Positions 17,195 to 26,678 of a stretch of 64,000 bases of DNA are shown piece by piece. This stretch comes from Ascidiimonas meishanensis. GTDB lineage: Bacteria; Bacteroidota; Bacteroidia; Flavobacteriales; Flavobacteriaceae. Each line of letters starts with the position of its first letter. Positions within the stretch are counted from its first letter, which is position 1. The notes beneath the pieces are model-generated. The model was given only the letters and a program-made list of their open reading frames with translations. It was not told where the DNA came from and did not search any database. The stretch spans positions 62,001 through 126,000 of the forward strand of contig NZ_JBBEXD010000009.1 in the NCBI RefSeq assembly GCF_037782385.1. Reading direction: 5' to 3'. A program made the position numbers and the translations under genes.

Positions 17195-20065
17195 TTGAAA
17201 AAATTCAATATTAAAATGTTTAAGAAGAGTTTTTTACTCCTTTTATCTTTTTTTGGAAGTAGTGTTTGTGCGCAACACATGGAGGTAAATCCATTACTTT
17301 CAGAAGACGCAATAGATCAAAAGTCATGGGTGCAACAACGCTATGACTCTTTGTCTATTGATGAAAAAATAGGACAACTTCTCGCCTTAAAAGTAAATTT
17401 ATCCTTAATCAATAAAGATCGTGAAGTTTTAATAACCACGCTTGAGAAATATCCGGTAGGAACCCTAATTGTTAAGCAACCAGAAGATTGGTCTACCTTT
17501 AATTTGGTTAATACTTTTCACACAGATTTAAGGATTCCATTATTGATTGGAGCAGAAACTCATTTTTCTTTCCCAAAACCTTCCGTATTAGCGTCTATAG
17601 ATAATAAAGACTTACTTAAAAAAACAGGAAAGCAAATTGGATTAAAAGCAAGACGTTTAGGTATACATTTAAATTTTTTGCCTGGAATTCCTGTTTATTC
17701 ATCCAATTCAGGTAGTATAGCAAGTAGTTCTTATAGCAAAGAGCTAGAACGAGCTACTACTTTCATGAGAGGCTTACAGAGCACGGGAATTTTAAGCTGT
17801 GGGAACTATTATTTCGATAAAAAACCAAAAATAGCCACCTCTTTGGATAGTTTGATGACTGGTTTCTTTTCTGTGATGCCACACGAACTTTCGCTTTTAA
17901 ATTATTATACTACATTAATTGATAAAGGAATATCTGCAATTACTACTTCTTATGAAGACATTGCTTTTCCTTCTTATATTAATGAAATACCAACAGAACT
18001 TTCAGAAAACAGACTTCCAGAAATACTTAAAAACAAAATAGGTTTTAAAGGATTGCTTATTTCTGATATTGCTTCTTCTGAACATCAGGTATTGGAAACT
18101 TTTCTTGCAGGAAACGATATACTGAGATTTTCAATAGAAGTTCCTATTGTTTTTAATAAATTAAAAGAAGCCTATAAATTAGGTGCTATTTCTGAGGAAC
18201 GTCTGGCGTATTCTGTCAAAAAAATACTAATGGCGAAGTATAAAGCAGGATTGCATTTAATTACCAATAACAAAAAGGAAGAATTAACTCCTGAAATGGA
18301 CACCATAGAGGATTTAGTTTTGATGGAAAATTTGGCAGAAGCTTCCATTACGCTCATTAAGAATGAACATGAATTACTTCCAGTAAGAAACCTTGATCTT
18401 AAAAAGATAGCGTATGTGCCTATGGGTGATGGAGATTATTCAACATTCTTAAATACCATGAAATTGTATGGTAAGGTTGATCTTGTACAAGCCCCTTTAC
18501 TGGATGAATTATTGGCCAAGTTGAAATCGTATAATCTGGTGATTATTGGATTACATCCATCAAAAATAAGAGCAAAAAAGGTAAATCAGTTTAGTGCAAT
18601 TGAAAAGACATGGTTATACGAAATTAGCAGACAATACAACGTGATACTAAATTTATTTACCAATCCATTAGAATTAGCAAAACTCTCATCTGTAACAAAT
18701 ACAGAAACTATTTTGGTGAGTTATCAAAATGAGTCTGTTTATCAGGAAAAATCTGCTGAAATAATTTTTGGAGCAATTCCCACTAAGGGAGTGCTACCAG
18801 TTTCTATAGCAGAAGAGTTTAAGGCTGGTATCAGCATACAAACTAATGCACTATCTAGATTATCTTATGGATTGCCAGAACAAGTTGGAATACAGTCTCA
18901 AAAATTAAAAAAAATTGATTCTGTAGTGCATCAAGCCATTGACTCAATGATTATACCTGGAGCACAAATACTCATAGCTAGAAAGGGTAAAGTAATCTAT
19001 CATAAAAGTTTTGGAAAAACACGTTATCAAAATGGAGAGATGGTTACCAACAATCATATTTATGATTTGGCTTCCCTTACTAAAATTCTATCTACACTGC
19101 CCATGATAATGAAGCTTGAAGAAACAGGTAAATTAAGCTTGCAAAGTGCTCTGAAGCAGTTTTATCCAGCGTCTAAAGGCACGAATAAAGAAAATGTGAC
19201 GCTTTTAGAAATGCTTACCCACTATGGCAGATTAAAACCTTGGATTCCATTCTATTTATATACCTTGAATAATGCTACTAAAAGGCCTTCCTCTCTGTTT
19301 TATAGTAAGTATCCAAAAAAAGATTTCACCACCAAGGTGGTAGGTAATCTTTATATACGCAATGATTATAAAGATTCTATAAAGCAACGTATTCTGGAGA
19401 CAGATTTAAGAAAAAGAAAAGAATACAGATATAGTGATTTACCCTATTATATTTTGAAAGAGGTAGTAGAGAGAGAGTTTGGTTCTTCTTTAGATGTAAT
19501 CACACAGCAAAAGTTATATGGCTCTTTAGGGGCCTACAATACAACATACAATCCTTTAGATAAATTTCCCAGAGCCCGCTTAGTACCTTCTGAAAATGAC
19601 ACGTATTTTAGGCATCAGGTAATTCAAGGATACGTCCATGATATGGGAGCTGCCATGCAAGGAGGTGTTGGTGGGCATGCAGGTCTTTTTAGCAATGCCA
19701 ATGATATTGCCAAAATAATGCAAATGTATCTCTGGGAAGGGTATTATGGTGGTAAACGTTATTTTAAAACCAGAACTATTGGTAGGTTTAATAAATGTTA
19801 TTTTTGCCAACGTAATAATAGACGAGGTGTGGGGTTTGATAAACCACAATTGGTTGAAAATGGACCTACTTGTGGTTGTGTTTCCATGAAGAGTTTTGGC
19901 CACAGTGGATTTACAGGTACTTATACGTGGGCAGACCCAGAAAAAGAAATAGTTTATGTATTTTTATCAAACCGTACTTTTCCTACGGCCAGTAATAGAA
20001 AATTAATAACTGAAGGAACTCGAACCGTGATACAGCAGCTCATTTATGATGCAATTATTGATTAG
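17195..20065 (+). CDS. GH3-like domain / serine hydrolase (beta-lactamase) fusion, exported
   Basis: A 956-residue two-domain protein with a signal peptide ending near 'SSVCAQ'. Residues ~45-360 resemble the GH3 N-terminal domain of beta-N-acetylglucosaminidases; the nucleophile position 'GLLISD' (D291) is kept. The canonical KHFPGHG...DSH general acid/base loop is absent, replaced by 'GNYYFDKKPKIATSLDSL'. Residues ~590-956 are a class C beta-lactamase-like serine hydrolase with SLTK (S627), 'YSDLPYY' and 'GHSGFTGT' (H903), so this domain looks intact. Two cysteine pairs (C868/C871 and C893/C895) sit before the HSG motif. The fusion is typical of Bacteroidetes and is presumed to act on peptidoglycan. 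The TTG start could instead be the ATG at 17216. Confidence 0.87.
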   Translation: MKKFNIKMFKKSFLLLLSFFGSSVCAQHMEVNPLLSEDAIDQKSWVQQRYDSLSIDEKIGQLLALKVNLSLINKDREVLITTLEKYPVGTLIVKQPEDWSTFNLVNTFHTDLRIPLLIGAETHFSFPKPSVLASIDNKDLLKKTGKQIGLKARRLGIHLNFLPGIPVYSSNSGSIASSSYSKELERATTFMRGLQSTGILSCGNYYFDKKPKIATSLDSLMTGFFSVMPHELSLLNYYTTLIDKGISAITTSYEDIAFPSYINEIPTELSENRLPEILKNKIGFKGLLISDIASSEHQVLETFLAGNDILRFSIEVPIVFNKLKEAYKLGAISEERLAYSVKKILMAKYKAGLHLITNNKKEELTPEMDTIEDLVLMENLAEASITLIKNEHELLPVRNLDLKKIAYVPMGDGDYSTFLNTMKLYGKVDLVQAPLLDELLAKLKSYNLVIIGLHPSKIRAKKVNQFSAIEKTWLYEISRQYNVILNLFTNPLELAKLSSVTNTETILVSYQNESVYQEKSAEIIFGAIPTKGVLPVSIAEEFKAGISIQTNALSRLSYGLPEQVGIQSQKLKKIDSVVHQAIDSMIIPGAQILIARKGKVIYHKSFGKTRYQNGEMVTNNHIYDLASLTKILSTLPMIMKLEETGKLSLQSALKQFYPASKGTNKENVTLLEMLTHYGRLKPWIPFYLYTLNNATKRPSSLFYSKYPKKDFTTKVVGNLYIRNDYKDSIKQRILETDLRKRKEYRYSDLPYYILKEVVEREFGSSLDVITQQKLYGSLGAYNTTYNPLDKFPRARLVPSENDTYFRHQVIQGYVHDMGAAMQGGVGGHAGLFSNANDIAKIMQMYLWEGYYGGKRYFKTRTIGRFNKCYFCQRNNRRGVGFDKPQLVENGPTCGCVSMKSFGHSGFTGTYTWADPEKEIVYVFLSNRTFPTASNRKLITEGTRTVIQQLIYDAIID

Positions 20066-20101
20066 TTTTATAGACCCTTTACCAATATTGATAGATAAAA
20101 A

Positions 20102-21229
20102 ATGAAAATTGCAATAGTATGTTATCCTACCTTTGGAGGTAGTGGAGTAGTGGCTACCGAGCTAGGAATTGCATTGGCAAACAGGGGGCATGAAATTCAT
20201 TTTATTACGTATAAACAACCCGTTAGATTAGCCTTGCTTAGCAACCATATTCATTTTCACGAAGTTCACGTTCCAGAATATCCTTTGTTTCATTATCAGC
20301 CTTATGAACTTGCTTTGTCTAGCAAACTGGTAGATATGGTGAAGCTTCATAAAATAGAATTGCTTCATGTGCATTATGCAATACCACATGCATATGCAGG
20401 ATATATGGCTAAAAAAATGCTAAAAGAAGAAGGTATTTCTATTCCAATGGTTACCACGTTGCATGGAACAGATATTACACTGGTTGGAAATCATCCATTT
20501 TACAAACCTGCCGTAAATTTCAGTATCAATAAATCCGATGTAGTTACTTCTGTATCAAAAAGTCTTAAAAATGACACACTTCGCCTTTTTGATATTGAAA
20601 AAGAGATTTATGTAGTTCCTAACTTTATTGATATTGCCAAGTATGCAAATGATTTTACAGATTGTCAAAGAGATATGATGGCAACTAAAGAAGAACGAAT
20701 TATTACACATATCAGTAACTTTAGGCAAGTTAAGCGCATCCCTGATGTAATTGATATTTTTTATAAAATACAATTACAAATACCTTCCAAACTCATTATG
20801 GTTGGGGAAGGTCCGGAAAAGGAACTTGCGGAATATCAATGTGAAAAATTAGGAATTCAGGATAAAGTACTTTTTTTAGGAAATAGTAATGAGATTGATC
20901 GTATTTTGTGTTTTTCAGATTTATTTTTGTTACCCTCCGAGACGGAAAGTTTTGGTTTGGCAGCTTTGGAAGCGATGATTAATAAAACGCCTGTAATTTC
21001 AAGTAACACTGGAGGTATCCCCGAGGTCAATATTAACGGTGTAACAGGATATCTAAGTAATGTAGGAGATGTAGAAGATATGGCCAGTAATGCTATAAAC
21101 ATACTTAAAGACAAAGAAGTACTAAATATTTTCAAAGAAAATGCAAGGATAGAGGCCTCAAAATTTGATATTGATGCCATTGTTCCTCTATATGAAGAAA
21201 TTTATAACAAGGCTTTTAGTTTGGCGTAA
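20102..21229 (+). CDS. bshA: N-acetyl-alpha-D-glucosaminyl L-malate synthase (bacillithiol biosynthesis)
   Basis: First step of bacillithiol synthesis: transfer of GlcNAc from UDP-GlcNAc to L-malate. This is a GT4-fold, 375-residue protein with the BshA-type start 'CYPTFGGSGVVATELG', 'HVHYAIPHA' and 'TLHGTDITLVG'. The C-terminal GT4 donor motif is 'ETESFGLAALEAM'. Length is normal. Bacillithiol is the low-molecular-weight thiol of many Bacteroidetes and Firmicutes. It lies 36 bp after the GH3/serine hydrolase gene and 12 bp before a PrcB-like gene. Confidence 0.94.
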   Translation: MKIAIVCYPTFGGSGVVATELGIALANRGHEIHFITYKQPVRLALLSNHIHFHEVHVPEYPLFHYQPYELALSSKLVDMVKLHKIELLHVHYAIPHAYAGYMAKKMLKEEGISIPMVTTLHGTDITLVGNHPFYKPAVNFSINKSDVVTSVSKSLKNDTLRLFDIEKEIYVVPNFIDIAKYANDFTDCQRDMMATKEERIITHISNFRQVKRIPDVIDIFYKIQLQIPSKLIMVGEGPEKELAEYQCEKLGIQDKVLFLGNSNEIDRILCFSDLFLLPSETESFGLAALEAMINKTPVISSNTGGIPEVNINGVTGYLSNVGDVEDMASNAINILKDKEVLNIFKENARIEASKFDIDAIVPLYEEIYNKAFSLA

Positions 21230-21241
21230 ATTCAATGTATC

Positions 21242-21694
21242 ATGAAAACACAGTTGTTATTTCTTTCTTTTATTTTCTTTATTTCAACGTCATCTGTAAA
21301 TTATTATTCAATGCAGCCTTCTTATGAATTAGTGGTGAAAGACACATCAGGAGGTCCTAGAAGTCCGCAGATTTTAGTGGTAAAAGAATATTCCAGCCTT
21401 AAAGAGTTCTATAGTAAGGTGAATCAAACCCGAAGGCCAGGTTTGGCATTGCCAAAAGTAGATTTTGACAAGGAGTTTATACTGATTTTATGTTTGGGAA
21501 CTATGCAAACAACCGGACATGATATTTCTATCACCAAATTAAACGTGTCCAAAGATGAATTAACCATATTCGTGAGTGAGGAGCATCCCAAAGATTTAGA
21601 AAAAATGCCTAAAGTACTCAATGAACCTTTTAGTATCTATAAAGTTAAAGGTAACTACACCAACATTCAATTTAAAAAAACAATCATAGATTAA
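21242..21694 (+). CDS. PrcB-like (PrcB_C domain) exported protein
   Basis: A 150-residue protein with a hydrophobic N-terminal export signal (residues ~4-20). The C-terminal ~90 residues include 'LCLGTMQTTGHDISITKL', which resembles the G..xTGG(Y/H)xI core of the PrcB_C family, named after a Treponema protease-complex subunit. The catalytic partner is not in the window. It follows bshA by 12 bp and is the last gene before the polysaccharide locus. Function uncertain. Confidence 0.7.
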   Translation: MKTQLLFLSFIFFISTSSVNYYSMQPSYELVVKDTSGGPRSPQILVVKEYSSLKEFYSKVNQTRRPGLALPKVDFDKEFILILCLGTMQTTGHDISITKLNVSKDELTIFVSEEHPKDLEKMPKVLNEPFSIYKVKGNYTNIQFKKTIID

Positions 21695-21892
21695 GGTAGT
21701 TAATAATGTTTTCTTATGCAGATCAAAAAAGGCAAATAGCAGTTAACATCTTAAAAGGAGTATTTCAAAGATTTTTTTTGACTTACAAAGGAATTTCTAG
21801 GATATTTACCCTCAAATGTCTATTCTATAGTAAGTATAATTTTAGATACTGAGTGTAGAAAAGATTTGATTTCAATAAACCAGCGTTAGAAT

Positions 21893-23326
21893 ATGTTATT
21901 CAACTCTATTGATTTTTTCATTTTTTTACCGATAGTTTTTGTTTTATACTGGTTTATAGTTTCCAAAAATCTTCGTTTCCAAAATTTTTTAATATTAGTT
22001 GCCAGTTATATCTTTTATGGTTGGTGGGATTGGCGTTTTCTGTCACTCATTATTTTCAGTACTATTATTGATTATACTATTGGAATTTTTTTGTTGCGAT
22101 CAAAGAAGCAATTAAAACGAAAGCTACTTTTATATACCAGTGTTATTGTAAACTTAGGTTTTCTTGGCTTTTTCAAATATTATAATTTCTTTGTAGAAAG
22201 CTTCACTAATGCTTTTACTGCCTTTGGCTATGCCATTCAACCCAACACATTAGATATTATTCTACCAGTGGGCATTAGCTTCTATACTTTTCAAACACTG
22301 AGCTATACTATTGATGTGTATAGAGAAAAACTCACCCCTACTAAAAATTTTGTTGCGTTTGCCGCATTTGTGAGTTTCTTCCCTCAATTAGTGGCAGGTC
22401 CTATTGAGAGGGCTACACATCTTTTGCCACAGTTCTATAGTAAGCGAAACTTTGATTTAAAAAAAGCAAAAGATGGTTTACGTCAAATGCTTTGGGGATT
22501 ATTCAAAAAAGTAGTTATTGCAGATAATTGTGCAAAATACGCCAATATAATATTTAATAATTCTAGTGAATATACTGCAAGTACCTTAGTGATGGGAGCC
22601 TTTTTCTTTGCCTTTCAGATTTATGGGGATTTTTCTGGGTATTCTGATATTGCTATAGGTGTTTCCAGACTTTTTGGATTTGACTTAAAGCGCAATTTTG
22701 CATTCCCATATTTTTCAAGAGATATTGCAGAATTCTGGAGAAGATGGCATATTTCATTATCAACATGGTTTCGGGATTATTTGTACATACCTTTGGGAGG
22801 TAGTCGTGGCGGATTACGAATGAAGGTTCGTAATACCATGATCATTTTTTTGGTTTCCGGTTTCTGGCATGGTGCCAATTGGACTTTTATTATTTGGGGA
22901 GCACTCAATGCTATATATTTTCTCCCTTTGTTATTACTCAATCGGAATAGAGTGAATACAGATTTGGTAGCAGAAGGAAAATGGTTGCCAAATTTAAAAG
23001 AACTGTTTCAAATGCTCACGACTTTTTTTTTAACTCTTTTTGCATGGATTTTTTTTCGTGCCAATAACATATCTCATGCATTTGAATATCTTAGCGGTAT
23101 CTGGTCTAAAAGTATTTTAACTATTCCAGAAATATTCCCTTCGTATCTAATTTACCTCATTATTGTTTTTGTAATTGTGGAATGGCTTGGGAGGCATGGG
23201 CAATACGCTATTGAAGAATTAGTGAAATTTGGTAAAGGATGGAGGTGGGCTTTTTACTTTAGTGTGATCGTATTATTATTTGCTTACGCCGGAGAAGAAC
23301 AGGCATTTATTTATTTTCAGTTTTAA
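21893..23326 (+). CDS. MBOAT family O-acyltransferase, pair 1 (AlgI/PatA-like)
   Basis: A 477-residue polytopic membrane protein that should transfer acetyl groups from a cytoplasmic donor across the inner membrane for polysaccharide O-acetylation. MBOAT hallmarks are 'GWWDWRF' after the first helices, 'GDFSGYSDIAIG', 'EFWRRWHISLSTWFRDYLYI' and 'SGFWHGANW' with the putative catalytic H326. The last residues are FIYFQF, shared by all four MBOATs here. It is followed after 3 bp by a GDSF-type SGNH partner gene. First gene of the polysaccharide locus, 198 bp after the preceding gene. Confidence 0.95.
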   Translation: MLFNSIDFFIFLPIVFVLYWFIVSKNLRFQNFLILVASYIFYGWWDWRFLSLIIFSTIIDYTIGIFLLRSKKQLKRKLLLYTSVIVNLGFLGFFKYYNFFVESFTNAFTAFGYAIQPNTLDIILPVGISFYTFQTLSYTIDVYREKLTPTKNFVAFAAFVSFFPQLVAGPIERATHLLPQFYSKRNFDLKKAKDGLRQMLWGLFKKVVIADNCAKYANIIFNNSSEYTASTLVMGAFFFAFQIYGDFSGYSDIAIGVSRLFGFDLKRNFAFPYFSRDIAEFWRRWHISLSTWFRDYLYIPLGGSRGGLRMKVRNTMIIFLVSGFWHGANWTFIIWGALNAIYFLPLLLLNRNRVNTDLVAEGKWLPNLKELFQMLTTFFLTLFAWIFFRANNISHAFEYLSGIWSKSILTIPEIFPSYLIYLIIVFVIVEWLGRHGQYAIEELVKFGKGWRWAFYFSVIVLLFAYAGEEQAFIYFQF

Positions 23327-23329
23327 TGC

Positions 23330-24238
23330 ATGAAAAAGTTTTTAGTCAACATATTAGTTTTTTGCATGACAGGAATGTTAATAGGGGAGGTAATTGCCAG
23401 AACGATGCATTTAACTTCAGACATTCCAAGAAGAACAATAGATCAAAATTATATACAAAAGTATCTTCCCGGACAAAAAGGATATTGGAAAGGGGGAGAC
23501 CATTCTTGGAGTATTAATGAGATGGGATGGCCCGGGAAATTGCCAAATAGTTTTGACAACCTTCAAGTTATTATTGGAGATTCTTTTATTGAAAACTTTA
23601 TGAATCCTCCAGAATGCCATCAATCCATATTTTTAAAAGAAAAAATACCTGAATTAAATTTTATGGAAGCAGCTAGATCTGGTGTTTCCTTAATTGAAGC
23701 AATGGAAATTGCTAAACAGTTAGATAGTTTACAACCAGAAAATTACTTTCTTTATGTTAAGAATGAAGATTTTATAGAAAGTATCAAAGAAATTAAAGCA
23801 TTAAAAGATATAACTCAGGTATCCTTAGTGAACCAAAAGATTATTCATGGAGAGATGAAATCTCCGGGTCTAAAAAGAATTCTCTATAATTGGAAATTTC
23901 TATATTACCTTTATAATCGCTTCCCTATAGGAAGGGGTACCAATAATGAGCAATCATTGAAAGAACCGGATGCTCCCTTAGTTTTAGATAGTAAAATCCC
24001 AGAACTGTTACATTTCATTAAAAAGAATTATCGTATAACCAATAAGATATTTGTTTTTATGCCAAATACAGATAAGGTTATCATTGAAGCAGTAGAAGAA
24101 GCTGGTTTTAGAAGTATTAAATTAAATGATGATGGAGATAAAAATTGGTCTTTTGAGCATGACAGTCATTGGACTTGTTACGGACATGAAAGAGCTGCCA
24201 GTCAGGTAGCAAAAATGATAAAAAAAACAACTTATTAA
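23330..24238 (+). CDS. SGNH/AlgX-like O-acetylation partner, GDSF type, pair 1
   Basis: A 302-residue protein with an N-terminal signal anchor (residues ~4-22), so the rest is periplasmic. Block I is 'IIGDSFIENF' with predicted nucleophile S85. Near the C terminus 'EHDSHWTCYGH' supplies D278 and H280, the D-x-H-W arrangement of AlgJ/AlgX acetyltransferases. It probably takes acetyl groups exported by the MBOAT immediately upstream and moves them onto sugar. Paralogous to 25713-26663. Which sugar is modified cannot be told. Confidence 0.8.
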   Translation: MKKFLVNILVFCMTGMLIGEVIARTMHLTSDIPRRTIDQNYIQKYLPGQKGYWKGGDHSWSINEMGWPGKLPNSFDNLQVIIGDSFIENFMNPPECHQSIFLKEKIPELNFMEAARSGVSLIEAMEIAKQLDSLQPENYFLYVKNEDFIESIKEIKALKDITQVSLVNQKIIHGEMKSPGLKRILYNWKFLYYLYNRFPIGRGTNNEQSLKEPDAPLVLDSKIPELLHFIKKNYRITNKIFVFMPNTDKVIIEAVEEAGFRSIKLNDDGDKNWSFEHDSHWTCYGHERAASQVAKMIKKTTY

Positions 24239-24255
24239 ACCCCTGATTTAAGACT

Positions 24256-25707
24256 ATGCTTTTTAATTCTGTTGAGTTTTTTATTTTTTTGCCTATTGTA
24301 TTTGTTCTTTATTGGTTTGTTTTTAACAAACACTTAAAAGCACAAAATATATTGGTATTGGTAGCCAGCTATTTTTTCTATGGTTGGTGGGATTGGCGCT
24401 TTTTGTTTTTAATCTTTCTTAGTACTGTAGTGGATTACCTGGTTGGTTTGAAGATCTTCCATAGTGATAATCAATCTATAAGAAAGCGTTGGTTAGCGGT
24501 TAGTGTTGCTTTTAATGTAGGTTTACTAGGCTTCTTCAAGTATTTCAACTTTTTTGTGGATTCATGGATTGATATGTTGGATGCTTTAGGAATGCCAACT
24601 GGAAGTACCTGGACTTTACAAGTAATATTACCAGTAGGAATCTCTTTCTATACATTCCAGACAATGTCTTACTCGTTTGATATCTATTATAAAAAACTAA
24701 CACCTACTAGAGATTTTATTTCTTTTGCTGCCTTTGTTGGCTTTTTTCCTCAGTTGGTAGCGGGACCTATAGAAAGAGCTTCTAATTTACTTTCACAAAT
24801 TACCAACAAGCGTCATTTTAATTATGAGCAAATTGTAGCAGGTCTTAAACTAATTTTATGGGGTCTCTTTAAAAAATTGGTGATAGCAGATGGGATAGCA
24901 CCTATTGTAGACGATGTTTTTGCAAATTATGCAGATTACCCAGCTTCTTCACTGGTTTTGGGTGTTACACTTTTTAGTTTTCAGGTATATGGTGATTTTA
25001 GTGGTTATTCTGATATCGCAATTGGTACTGCGAAACTTTTTGGAGTAGAACTAATGTCTAATTTTAAATTTCCAAACTTTGCTAGAAATGTCGCAGAATA
25101 TTGGCAAAGATGGCACGTTTCGCTATCTACATGGTTTAGACATTATTTATATATCCCATTAGGAGGTTCTAGAGTGGGGAAGTTAAAATCTGTTCGTAAT
25201 ATTATCATTATATTTCTAGTTTCTGGATTTTGGCATGGTTCCAATTGGACGTTTATTTTTTGGGGAGGAATTCATGCATTGTTCTATATTCCGGTCTTTC
25301 TTATGGGAAGAAACAGAATTTATATGGGAAATGTGGTAGCGCAAAATCGCTGGTTTCCTTCTATGATAGAATTATTACAAATGTTTCTCACTTTTGTTAT
25401 TGTCACTTTTTCAAGAGTATTTTTTAGATCAGCTTCTTTGACGGACTCATTTGGGTTTCTGAATCAGATATTTACAGATTTCAGATATGAAGCCTATGCA
25501 CATCCCTCAGGATATAGAATGATTGATTATTATATTCTGATAGCCCTATTTTTACTTTATGAATTCCGGATTCGTAAAGATGAAAGATCACCATTTAAAT
25601 TTAAATCACCTGTTGTTCGATTTATTGTATATTCTATTGTCTTATTGTTAATTTTAATGTTTTACGACAGTAGTTTTGATCGTTCCTTTATTTATTTTCA
25701 ATTTTAA
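24256..25707 (+). CDS. MBOAT family O-acyltransferase, pair 2
   Basis: A 483-residue MBOAT with the same layout as the first: 'GWWDWRF', 'GDFSGYSDIAIG', 'YWQRWHVSLSTWFRHYLYI', 'SGFWHGSNW' with H327, and the FIYFQF end. It differs from the other three in having YWQRW in place of FWRRW. It lies 17 bp after the pair-1 SGNH gene and 5 bp before its own GDSF-type partner, so pairs 1 and 2 form one four-gene run that looks like a tandem duplication followed by divergence. Confidence 0.95.
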   Translation: MLFNSVEFFIFLPIVFVLYWFVFNKHLKAQNILVLVASYFFYGWWDWRFLFLIFLSTVVDYLVGLKIFHSDNQSIRKRWLAVSVAFNVGLLGFFKYFNFFVDSWIDMLDALGMPTGSTWTLQVILPVGISFYTFQTMSYSFDIYYKKLTPTRDFISFAAFVGFFPQLVAGPIERASNLLSQITNKRHFNYEQIVAGLKLILWGLFKKLVIADGIAPIVDDVFANYADYPASSLVLGVTLFSFQVYGDFSGYSDIAIGTAKLFGVELMSNFKFPNFARNVAEYWQRWHVSLSTWFRHYLYIPLGGSRVGKLKSVRNIIIIFLVSGFWHGSNWTFIFWGGIHALFYIPVFLMGRNRIYMGNVVAQNRWFPSMIELLQMFLTFVIVTFSRVFFRSASLTDSFGFLNQIFTDFRYEAYAHPSGYRMIDYYILIALFLLYEFRIRKDERSPFKFKSPVVRFIVYSIVLLLILMFYDSSFDRSFIYFQF

Positions 25708-25712
25708 GGAAT

Positions 25713-26663
25713 ATGAAAAGGTTAATTTTAAAAAGTATTATTTACAGCGTATTATTGTTAATAGCTTTAGAACTATGGGTACGTGCATTGCATCTGAGCA
25801 AAGACAACCCAGTTCGATTTATAGATGATAAAAAGGTTGAAAAATGGCAACCTAATCAACAGGGGCATTCCGTTACGGGTAATAGGAGACAGAATTTTTC
25901 GGAGTATTATATAAATAATTTTGGTTTTAATTCTTACAGGGAGTTTAAACCAACTGAGAGCAAAGAAGAAATTGCACTTGTAGGGGACTCTTTTATTGAA
26001 GGCTTTCATCAAAATTACTATAACTCTACAGGTAAAAAAATAGAAAATAAATTACCTAATATTGAAGTATATGAATATGGATATGCTGGATATGATATGG
26101 CAGATCAATTGCATCTTATCAATGCATACAAAGAGCAGTTTGATCTAATTGATCATGTAATATTGGGAATTAAATTTAGTAATGATCTAAATAGGGGTAC
26201 CTACACGACAATAGCAGCCAGAATGAAGTTTGAACAGCCTATGTATCGTTTATTACGAAAAAGCAAGCTTCTGGTATATGTACAGAATATTGGTGCTTTA
26301 GATCCTATTAAAAATATGGCAACTGCTTTGATTTCATTAGGTAAAAACAAATCTGATAAAAAGGAAACGACAAATGAAAATCAATTGGCAAAAGAAAGGG
26401 AATATCTTGCCAATTTGAAAAGTCTTATTGCTACTTACGGCTTTGATAAAAAGCGTTTTTCTTTTTTGTTAGACTCTAGAAATACCTCTCCTTTGTTTAT
26501 GGATTATTTAAAGGAAGAAAATATTCAATATATTGATTATGCGAATGAGTTTGAAAAGGCAAAAAAACCCACCACGCTTATATATGATAAACACTGGAAT
26601 AATTATGGGCGCGAACTAATTGCCAAAGTAATTATCAATTATATTGAAGAAAGCAAAAAATAA
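25713..26663 (+). CDS. SGNH/AlgX-like O-acetylation partner, GDSF type, pair 2
   Basis: A 316-residue signal-anchored periplasmic protein. Block I 'LVGDSFIEGF' gives nucleophile S93, and 'YDKHWNNYGRE' near the C terminus gives D292 and H294. It resembles the pair-1 partner: similar N-terminal 'ALHLSKDNPVRFIDD' versus 'TMHLTSDIPRRTIDQ'. It should act with the MBOAT ending 5 bp upstream. It converges on the minus-strand ATP-grasp gene with only 15 bp between them and no terminator hairpin. Confidence 0.8.
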   Translation: MKRLILKSIIYSVLLLIALELWVRALHLSKDNPVRFIDDKKVEKWQPNQQGHSVTGNRRQNFSEYYINNFGFNSYREFKPTESKEEIALVGDSFIEGFHQNYYNSTGKKIENKLPNIEVYEYGYAGYDMADQLHLINAYKEQFDLIDHVILGIKFSNDLNRGTYTTIAARMKFEQPMYRLLRKSKLLVYVQNIGALDPIKNMATALISLGKNKSDKKETTNENQLAKEREYLANLKSLIATYGFDKKRFSFLLDSRNTSPLFMDYLKEENIQYIDYANEFEKAKKPTTLIYDKHWNNYGRELIAKVIINYIEESKK

Positions 26664-26678
26664 ATATATGTTTGGAAA

